Positions 55,408-64,000 of a stretch of 64,000 nucleotides of DNA are shown here, piece by piece. This stretch comes from Amaurobius ferox (Eukaryota > Arthropoda > Arachnida > Araneae > Amaurobiidae), in NCBI GenBank assembly GCA_951213105.1, contig OX578152.1, forward strand, positions 76,006,680 through 76,070,679, given 5' to 3'. The position numbers and the translations under genes are program-made. A model generated the notes under the pieces. The model ran no database searches. It saw only the letters and a list, made by a program, of their open reading frames with translations, and was not told where the DNA came from. The number at the start of each line of letters is the position of its first letter. Position 1 is the first letter of the stretch.

Positions 55408-56550
55408 CAATAAATAACTCTCTTCCTATAAAGTTCCATTTAATGTCAAAAACTTTCCTATGCTATTGCACTTTGCGTTATACGACAATTATATTATCCA
55501 AGGAGATAACATATATTTACAAACATCTGGTGTACCTCAAGGGGTCTGTGGTAGTAGTATTCTTGTTAACATATCTTTATTATTAAGAATGTCATTTTTT
55601 CTCTAATTGATATATTTTATATCAATATGTTGACGACTTAATTTGTATTATCATTGGTGATTCATATTTAATTAATATTGATTTTTAACTCTCTAACCTA
55701 GAATTAATCCCTAATGAGCCTAGTGTTAGTCAATCTGTAATTTATTTAAACCGAAATTTTGATACTCTCCATAATCATGTTGTTACCAATCTATATGATA
55801 AAAAATATTCTTATAACTTCACTATCATTAAGCTGCTATCATATCGATCTTGTAATTCTATTCAATTGTTTAGGAATATCATTTTAAACCAGCTATTTCG
55901 AATACATTGATTTTCTGATTCTCAGTTTCACTAATTCCACATTAAAAATCTTAAACGCATATGTCAAAATTACCACTATCCAGAAGTATTTGTAAGTAAT
56001 ATTATAAATAATTTCAAATACACCACGTAGTAAATTTACAATTGCATTATTTATCCTGGATTGGATAACTCCTTTTTGTGAGTTTCACCCATTCTTATCA
56101 TTTAGCTTTCTAGAATGCCTGAGTCTGATACTGTTTACTATTTTTGAAAGACTACTGTCCACTTGTCCTGAGTCCTATACTGATTACTATTTTTGAAAGT
56201 TTTTATTCAAATATATTTTTCGTATATGCTCAATAGTATATTCATTCCGGTGTCCACTCGCTTTAGCGAAGAGATGTAGAGTTCTCTGTCATATGTTCTC
56301 CTGTAGATATTTCGACTCACACGTGGTGGCTGTGCCTGTGGGTTTGTATCTCTGTTTTTTGTTTTTCAGGGTTTTAATTCATTTGGTATTTACTATTTCT
56401 CCTTCCACTAGCTAGTAGACAGTTCCAATGGTGTCCATAGTCGAATACTATCGCCATTGGCAGAAACTGGCTATTCCATCGGTTTTAATTCGAATTGTAT
56501 GGCTGTCCTGACGAGAATGCAATTTCGAACTAACCGCCATTTTTTTAATA

Positions 56551-57547
56551 CTTTTGCAACAAAGTTGAAAAGTGTTTATGATTTTGTTCATTCTGTCTGT
56601 ATGTCTGTCTGTCTGTCCGTTAGCACGATAACTGCCGTAAAAAAGACTTAATCAAAATGAAATTTTAGCATGTTGTTCAGACGGTCTGTAGGACCTATGG
56701 GAATATAAATGAATAATATCACCCAATTAGTTTTGGATTGAACTCAGGTTGAAAAAATGAAATACATTGAACGCTATGGGACCTAATTTTTCAAACATTT
56801 TTTAAGCGGATTTAAAATTCACAAATTGCTTCGAAAATTTTAGGTAATATTCAAATTATTCCATAAAATATATAAAAAAAATTTCAGCAAAATATATTCA
56901 GTAGTTTTTTTAAATAAAAATTAAAATAATAATTACACCTCTTATATAAAGCGATCACGTGACCATGATATGAAAAGATCACGTCATCCACTTTAAAATA
57001 AAATATGGCATCCATCTTGTCTCAAAATCGTGATTTTTAAAGTTCTTTTTAAAACTTTACAACAAAATTGAAAAGTGTTTATGACTTTGTTCATTCTGTC
57101 TGTCTGTCTGTCTGTCCGTTAGCACGATAACTGCCGTAAAAATGACTTAATCAAAATGAAATTTTAGTATGTTGTTCAGACGGTCTGTAGGACCTATGGG
57201 AATATAAATGAATAATATCACCCAATTAGTTTTGGATTAAACCCGGGTTGAAAAAATGAAATACATTGAGCCCTATGGGACCTAATTTTTCAAACATATT
57301 TTTAAGCGGATTTAAAATTCACAAATTGCATCGAAAATTTTAGGTAATATTCAAATTGTTCCATAAAATATATAAAAAAAAATTTAGCGAAATATATTCA
57401 GTAGTTTTTTAAATAAAAATTAAAATAATAATTACACTTCTTATATGAAACGATCACGTGACCATGATATAAAACGATCACATGACCCACTTCAAAATGA
57501 TATATGGCATCCATCTTGTTTCAAAATCGTGATTTTTTAAGTTCTTT
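56551..57547. repeat. Tandem segmental duplication, unit about 504 bp
   Basis: Copy 1 (56551-57054) and copy 2 (57055-57547) are about 95% alike by eye: GAAAAGTGTTTATGA, a CTGTCTGTC run, CCGTTAGCACGATAACTGCC, GACGGTCTGTAGGACCTATG, AAGCGGATTTAAAATTCAC and ATGGCATCCATCTTG occur once in each. No coding frame is conserved. Confidence 0.92.
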
Positions 57548-59155
57548 TTAATTCATATTGAGTGTTGTATCCGTCTTAAAACTACTTTATTTTTGCTTAA
57601 ATTCTGTGCATCTACATAATGAAACAAAGCAAATACAATATATTTGAGTTTAAATGATTATCCAAATTTGATTATTTCTACCACGAAGCCTATTTTTCAC
57701 TTATGTAAAATGTAAACAGCAAAATATGTAGAATGAGTTGTAATAGAATTGCTGTATTTCTTTAACACAAAATAATTTAGTCCATGGAGTCTGCATGGCT
57801 GATATGAATGAAATATTAATTGATTTTATAAAGAGAAGGACGATTTTTCGATGAAGTTTTAAGCATAGAGTTTAATTACTTGTAGCTCCATTGTCTTAAT
57901 TTTTAAATAAAATAAATTATTATAGTATTGTGATGAATGAAATGAATGGGGAAAAGTTATGAATGAAATCCTGTTTTTATAGAGAGATCCAGGCGTGTTA
58001 TTTCTTCTATGACGTCATTTGAATTAATTTCAGTTGTTTTCGATAAAGTTTTCAAATATAATAAATTATCGTAGTATTATGATAGTTTTAAAAATATTAC
58101 CGTGGAATGTATCGCATTTTAGAGATATTTAAACCAGGCAATTTATATTTCAATGCCGTCATTTGAATGAAGTGCATTTTTTTCAATGAAGGTTTAAGTT
58201 TTCAAATATAATAAATTAATGTAGTATTGTGATAAGTTTTAACATATTACCGAGGAATGTATTGCATTTTTTAAATAAAATACTTTTTTAAATGAAATTG
58301 TATTGAAGTTGGAAAGTGTTTCATAATCAATGCTTTAAGCATGATTGATCTTTCTTGTTAATTCATATTGAGTGTTGTATTCGCCTTAAACTCGCTTTAT
58401 TTTTGCTTACATTCTGTGCATCTACATACTGAAACAACGTAATTACAATATTTTTGAGTTTAAATGATCATCCAAATTTGATTATTTCTACAACGAAGCC
58501 TATTTTTCACTTATGTAAAATGCAAACAACAAAATATGTTGGATGAGTTGTATAAGAATTGCTGTGTTTCTTTAACGCAAATGTATTTAGCTCATGGAGT
58601 CTGCATAGCTGATATGAATGAAATATTCATTGATTTTACAGAGAGAAGGCCGATTTTTTTAGATGAAGTTTTAAGCAGAGAGTTTAATTACTTGTAGCTC
58701 CATGGTCTTAAGTTTTTAAATAAAATAAATTATTTTAGTACTGTGATGAATGAAATGAATGGGAAAATGTTATGAATGAAATGCTGCTTTTATAGAGAGA
58801 GCCAGGCATATTAGTTTTTCTATGACGTCATTTGAATGAATGTCAGTGGTTTTCGATGAAGTTTTCAAATATAATACATTATTGTAGTATTATGAGGATT
58901 TTAAAAATATTATCGAAGAATGTATCGCATGTTTAAACCAGGCAATTTATAAATCAATGCCGTCATTTGAATGAAGTTCATTTTTATCGATGAAGGTTTA
59001 AGTTTTCAAATATACTGAATTAATATAGTATTGCGATAAGTTTTAAAATATTACTTAAAAATGTATTGCATTTTAGAGATGTTTAAATAAAATTGCATTG
59101 AAGTTGGAAAGTGTTTCATAATCAATGCTTTAAGCATGATTGATCTTTCTTGTTA
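57548..59155. repeat. Tandem segmental duplication, unit about 810 bp
   Basis: Copy 1 (57548-58357) and copy 2 (58358-59155) both start TTAATTCATATTGAGTGTTG and end GCTTTAAGCATGATTGATC with TTTCTTG. Between are matched blocks such as CATGGAGTCTGCATGGCTGA, TACTTGTAGCTCCATTG and CTATGACGTCATTTGAAT. Each unit itself contains a weaker internal repeat (two CGTCATTTGAAT plus TTTTCAAATATAATAAATTA modules). Confidence 0.92.
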
Positions 59156-59441
59156 TGTAGTTTCAACTGTAGTTTCATTATTATTGCATTTTCTCATTTT
59201 TGCCGTGTTTACTTTTTCATATGATATATTTATATTTATTTATATATACCTATTTAATTGTGATTTATATATACTAATAATTCCTTCATCCCCATACCAT
59301 TATTGTGATAAGTTACCTAATATATTTATCCTTAGTCTTGGTCTAGAGTTACTTATTTGTAACAGATATGCTACAGATGGGTTTTTTTGTACTTATCGCA
59401 GTTTGCATAGTTTTTGATTAAAACACCGCAATTTATATATA

Positions 59442-59475
<34 letters not shown>

Positions 59476-60424
59476 GTACTCTATTTCCTATAAAACTATA
59501 TGATAAATTGTTTACATGTTTGATGTATATATACATCAGTGACATATTACTGATGAATTGTTTACATTTTTTATGTGAATACCATCCATGGTTAGGATAT
59601 CTCTATGCTGAAATCGCAGCGTTACGAAAAATGTAAACATTTTGAGCCGCTGCCAATTTTGATCTATTAGGTTCGGAGATATAAATGTCGAACAAGTTTA
59701 CATTTTTCGCAAAGCTTCGATTTCAATCGGATATCCATACATGTTATTCACAAAAAAAGGTTTTACTATTCAAATTTCATATTTGTCTAAAATTAGAGAC
59801 AAAAATATCTGCTAGGAATTGCTGCTTTCGAATTTTGTGTAGATTAATATTTGAAAATGGTAAGATAAGATTTACATTTCAATTTGGGATATTTTAAAGA
59901 TCATTAACACTCACGAATTTTTCAGATACTTATAGAGCAGAGGGGGGAGGCGGCACAACCTTATAACACATGCGGGCCAGTTTTACTTTAGCTAAACAAT
60001 AGCAAACCGTAGGAGACTACAAGATGCGCCGAAATAAGATCTAGATTCTAAAATCAATATTTTCCTTTAAAAAACCAAAAATTAAAAACAAATATCACTA
60101 AAACTGTTACACAGGAATTAATTAAAAAAAAAACACTTTGCTTAAAAATGTGTATATTTTACTTGATATTATTTGTTTTCTTATACATCTGTCAATATCT
60201 GGTTCAATGTTGTAAACAGCGATCCGTAAGTTCCCCCTTAAATGTTCATCATTCTGACAAGAATCTTCAAATAAAGAAGAAAAGGCAATTGTCTCAATTA
60301 GCTTAATGGAGTGTCATACGATCGATGCCCCTATAAGATACTTGTTCAAAACATATACGTTTACGTATGTCATAAAAGCAGAAATGTTAAAAAATTTTAT
60401 ACATACTCTAACTTCTATTATAAT

Positions 60425-61330
60425 TACTTTCCTTATATACACTAATGTATAAGGAAAGTATTGTAACGGGGTTGAAAATTCGAATTCGAGTTTTCGACGG
60501 GAGAGCACGTTTCAAGCATCCTTGATCACGAATCGAACATTTTTGAGGTGATGTGTGTGTGTGTCAGGGAGTCTCTGGAGACGATAACTGACGAACGAAT
60601 GGACCGATTCGAACGAAATCTGGTACAGAAATTACAATCCGTGAATACTGAAAACCTATTGTTTTTATACGCAATCGAATGTTCAGAACCTCCCTAAATT
60701 TTCGAGTGAAATTTTGAAAAAATTATCAAAAAATCAAAACTTCTAATAAAGTTACGCAAATAGGCATTTATTACGTAATTTTTCAATAGGAAACGATTAA
60801 CATAAATTTTAGAACGCTAGCATGAACCGTTCTTGAGATTTGAGATATTGCACATTTTTAATAAAATTATCAAAAAAATTATATAAAATGAAAAAAAATA
60901 TTTCCTATTGAGAAACATGTTCACTTTTCATATGTAATATCATGCGATAAATTTGTTGACATCATCCTCTTGGATCATTCATGAAAAAAGATACTTTGAG
61001 TAATACTTTTGTATTTGAACGCCAATAGTCATTTATCTGCTATAAGAATAACTTATTTCTCCATCTATAACGCTTGGTGAGATTTTGGCGACGAATTTGG
61101 CGGAATGTCGCCAACTTGGCGACTTTTTTAAATGCTGCCAAATCAAAGGAAATCTCGCAAAATGGATAAAAATGACGCTAAATCACTGAAAATAACGACT
61201 ATTTAACGAAAATCCAATATCTAGGAAAAAATATAAGTATCTATTATAAGAATAGCCTATTTTGTTTTTACTAAAAAAGTAGTAAATATATTGCATTATA
61301 TAAGGAAAGTCATGTGCTGGCCATGTCAGT
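60425..61330 (+). mobile_element. 0.95-kb stem-loop repeat, near-complete copy
   Basis: Opens ACTTTCCTTATATACAC…GTATAAGGAAAGTATTG, then TCGAATTCGAGTTTTCGACG, a short TG run (60550-60563), GACCGATTCGAACGAAATC, AACGATTAACATAAATTTT, the GTCGCCAACTTGGCGAC core (about 61108-61124), and TATAAGGAAAGTCATGTGC, CATGTCAG followed by a T-run. The microsatellite is much shorter than in the 42-kb and 47-kb copies. Confidence 0.78.
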
Positions 61331-61494
61331 TTTTTTTTTCAGTTATGAAACTTTCGTAATCGGAAAAAGGAAAAAAAAACTGTTTAAGAACCGCATAAAA
61401 ACCTTTTTATCATTTGAAAAATGATGAATCCATTAATTTCACGTAATTTTTATGACCTATTAATTATACCAATTAAGACTGCTACCATTAAAAG

Positions 61495-61695
61495 TTATTT
61501 AATGAAAGATAAGGATAGCTTATTATGGTTTTTCAACGAATAAATCAATGTTTTTCCACCTTGAACTGTTGCCAGCTTTTTCCATCTTTCAGTATCCTTT
61601 TCCAAACGTTTAAAGCCATTGTCTGTAAGAGTGGTTCTTTCTGGAATAAAGCCAGGCGATACAACGTTAAACTTAGTTTGGTTTTTATTTATCAC
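61495..61695 (-). pseudogene. Unidentified coding-like fragment
   Basis: A 66-codon minus-strand frame with protein-like composition: SPGFIPERTTLTDNGFKRLE then KDTERWKKLATVQGGKTLIY. It has no ATG start (the frame simply opens upstream) and ends at a stop at 61495. It lies in a repeat block also present, without the frame, near 53.9 kb, so a decayed mobile-element protein is more likely than a host gene. Family unknown. Confidence 0.35.
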
Positions 61696-62518
61696 AAAAT
61701 ACTTAAAGCAGGTTTATTTATTGTCCACCTTAATGCATTACCCGTCTGGTCTGGATATATTTGTTTTATGTTAAAATATATGGACTGTCAGTCTTTACCC
61801 CCGTCTTTTTTACATTCATTTTGCATATTTTATGCTCAATAAAAAAAATCGGCGGTGGCTCTACTCCGATGGAGCCGAAATGGTTTCGTGTGAATAACAT
61901 TTTGTAAAATAAAACTCAACTTTTGTAATATCGAAAAAAAAAACTTGATTCAAAGTTTGATTATATACACTTATAGGACTTTTAAAGAGGTACACATTCT
62001 TGTTTATTGCTTGTAGCTATCACTTCTATTTTTTAAAGTATAAGCATTACAAACTTGAGAAACGTAAAATGTTCATACTTCTTCAACTTGACAAGATGAT
62101 TACGTGAAGTTTTCAGAGTGTGGCAATAGCAAAAACCTGCACTACAAAATAAATTTCTGAAATCGGGCATTTAGTCCATTTGGCATATAGGCATTTCTCG
62201 TCAATAAATCCGTGAATTAGGTAATTTTGCAGTCCCACTAGAAACAGTTTTTTCGGATTCCAGAATGCTCGAAACGTGTAGATCCGTCGAAAACTCCAGT
62301 TGCGATTTTCGATTGTAAAGTTTGAATCCTGTATTTAGATGAAATCTGTTATTATACAACCCTGATCGGGTTTCATTGTGACGTATGCAGATGGTTTCTT
62401 AAAGATTTATCCTTTGACTGATGGACACTTCGGCCAAGGAAAAACACACAAACTAAATTATTTCAATCTAAACTGTTTATTAAAAACACACATAACTGAT
62501 ATGCTACATCACTCAATA

Positions 62519-63414
62519 AGTCTCCGGTCTAACTAAGAAAAACAATTTTTTTTTTTAGAAATTCGACTTTATTCATCAACATACTCTCCTTCAAGAGTGA
62601 TACATTCATTCCAGCGCTCCTCTAACTTTTCGTTGCCTTTTTTGTAGAACGATTTGTCTTTGCTCTCAAAATAGGCCTCAGTTTCGGCAATCACTTCTTC
62701 ATTTGAGCCAAATTTCTTTCCCTGGAACATCTTTTTGATGTCTGCAAAAAGCCAGTAGCCGCTGGGGGCCAGATCTGGAGAGTACGGTGGATGAGGAAGC
62801 AATTCGAAGCGTAATTCGTATAATTTAACCATCGTTTTCATCGACTTGTGACACGCGGCATGTCTTGTGGTTTTTGGTCCGGTGTGAGCAAACGCGGCGG
62901 CACCCACTTCGAAAGCAACTTACGCATGCTCAAATTTTCGTGTAAAATTGTAAACACACTACCTTCTGATATCTTTAAGGTGTCAGTTATCTCACGCAAC
63001 TTCACTTTACGGTCTTTCAAAACTATTTTGTGGACTTTTTTTATGTTTTCCGGAAGAACTGCCGATTTTGGGCGACCAGAGGGTTCAGCATCATCGGTGT
63101 TTGTACGACCGCGTTTAAATTCAGCATACCAGTCAATAATAGTTAATTTCCCTGGAGCAGAGTTTCCATAACGCTTATCAAGCCACTGTTTGGCTTCAGC
63201 AGTATTTTTCCCCAATGTTTAATCAACACACGAAATTATTTTTTATCCATTGTTTTGAAAATTACAAAACTGGGGTCACTAAAACCACTGTAACCTGTAA
63301 ATTAATTGTCAGAATGTCATGAAATTTTGACACGTATGGTTTGAAGGTTGGTACTATCCAGAAATCATATGGGTCTGTCAACAGTATTGCCATATATGTG
63401 TCAAACCGGAGACT
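62519..63414 (-). mobile_element. mariner element with internal deletion, 896 bp
   Basis: TA on each side (62517-62518 and 63415-63416). The ends begin AGTCTCCGGTCTAACTAAG on the left and, in reverse, AGTCTCCGGTTTGACACAT on the right, so the terminal 10-12 bp are clear inverted repeats and the rest is diverged. A full mariner is about 1.3 kb. About 0.4 kb is missing from the middle of the transposase. Confidence 0.9.
62569..63250 (-). pseudogene. mariner (DD34D) transposase pseudogene
   Basis: A start-like ATG at 63250 is followed by a stop at the fifth codon (63238-63236). After a frame change the N-terminal domain reads GKNTAEAKQWLDKRYGNSAP, YAEFKRGRTNTDDAEPSGRP and WVPPRLLTPDQKPQ (two helix-turn-helix modules and the WVP linker motif). 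At about 62870 it jumps to ACHKSMKTM, then PPYSPDLAPSGYWLFADIKK and the end EGEYVDE in another frame. The first catalytic Asp region is deleted, the HDN motif is partly lost, and the third catalytic Asp (APSD in the family) is Gly here. The element is dead, but the family's C-terminal end is intact. Confidence 0.9.
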
Positions 63415-63939
63415 TATTGCATGAAGTGTTAGTAACTGGCTGTGAAACTAAAGAGGTCTGTATGCAAAACAAACATTAAATTGCACATGAAGATTGCACA
63501 TAAAGATGATTGCACAAATAAAATACGGATGGCAAATTCCTACCCAATTCATCAGCGGATGTCGGGATATTTCAGGAAGTACTCTTATGTACCAAATACT
63601 TTTGATCATCATTTTACACATCTCGACCAGTATATTTTTTAGATCTTTGGTCCCCCGACCGACGTGGCTTGAACAGCACTCTTCTCCTAGAGCTCGCGGA
63701 CGTGGGAACTCCAAACTACTACGCACACGCATATGCACTTGCTCAAATCAAGCCAAGCTCTTTTACCCGAACCGAAACTTTATCTTGTTATACCACCAGA
63801 CTCGTAGAAACTTGTTAGCCGGATCAGGATTGGTCTACATTACCGAACAAGTAAAAAATTGTTAATTTAAAATAAATCGTAATTTAGGACGTAAACTAAG
63901 TAAACCCATAACCAAAGGTTATATAGACATCACACGACA

Positions 63940-64000
63940 GGATTCCAATATTTTCCCTATATATTACAATGTATTTTAGGGAAAGTAGTATATAGTATTT
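63940..64000 (+). repeat. Start of a stem-loop repeat, cut by the window edge
   Basis: CCAATATTTTCCCTATATAT and GTATTTTAGGGAAAGTAGTA form the stem-loop typical of the repeat superfamily. Just before it, ACCAAAGGTTATATAGAC (63912) is the reverse complement of the phrase at 40680-40697. Confidence 0.45.

Noticed and set aside
62848..63171. Plus-strand frame of 107 codons
   Set aside because: It is antisense to the mariner transposase, whose minus-strand motifs (WVP, GRP) are unambiguous.
63494..63865. Plus-strand frame of 123 codons near the window end
   Set aside because: The composition changes along the frame, an overlapping frame exists on the other strand, and no family motif is visible. 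There is not enough to call a gene.

Overview
This window is animal nuclear DNA: very AT-rich, intron-like, almost without genes and packed with eukaryotic transposon remnants (SINEs with Pol III-type heads, mariner, Tc1, piggyBac and hAT relatives, and long foldback elements). The mix, together with repeat-encoded peptides that I associate from memory with orb-weaver predicted proteins, suggests an arachnid, most likely a spider. That assignment is an inference. There are no operons or bacterial features. Most open frames in the window are chance frames or frames inside repeats.

Only one stretch looks like a host gene: a GC-richer exon on the minus strand at about 24283-24949. It starts after a textbook splice acceptor and encodes a 218-residue two-pass membrane protein that ends at a TAG stop. 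Three other places hold protein-coding remains. A Tc1-like transposase pseudogene (38907-40223) carries a clean spliceosomal-type intron and is itself split by a SINE. A mariner transposase pseudogene (62569-63250) has an internal deletion and a Gly in place of its third catalytic Asp. Two short coding-like fragments (21200-21560 and 61495-61695) are unidentified.

The most distinctive content is the short interspersed elements. A full copy at 35494-35880 begins with about 117 nt that look like 5S rRNA, is flanked by a perfect 13-bp target duplication, and recurs at 1-272, 38985-39126 (inside the Tc1 element, perfect 14-bp duplication) and 48211-48577. Another copy (29880-30110) has the same body but no 5S head, with a tRNA B-box-like motif there instead. 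Other tRNA-headed pieces lie at 12.2 and 13.0 kb. Several SINE types share a similar 3' tail, suggesting one LINE partner.

The bulk repeat is an element of about 0.95 kb (copies at 17.8, 34.8-35.9, 41.9, 46.4 and 60.4 kb, with older ones at 27.8 and 51.4 kb). It has a terminal stem-loop at one end, a CA/TG microsatellite near it, an inverted match to the stem at the other end, and a T-run beyond. This layout resembles Helentron-associated (HINE/DINE-like) elements. Five palindromic TTAA-flanked MITEs of piggyBac type, a 546-bp palindrome made of two mariner 5' ends, hAT-type elements at 8.2, 25.9 and 30.3 kb, long-TIR elements at 3.2 and 25.2 kb, and several minisatellites and segmental tandem duplications (22.2, 37.5, 38.0, 45.5, 49.7, 50.7 and 56.5-59.2 kb) fill most of the rest.

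Stretches not listed (notably 273-3019, 13.1-17.4 kb, 19.6-21.2 kb, 22.7-24.2 kb and 54.9-56.5 kb) are AT-rich, with no gene or structure I could support.
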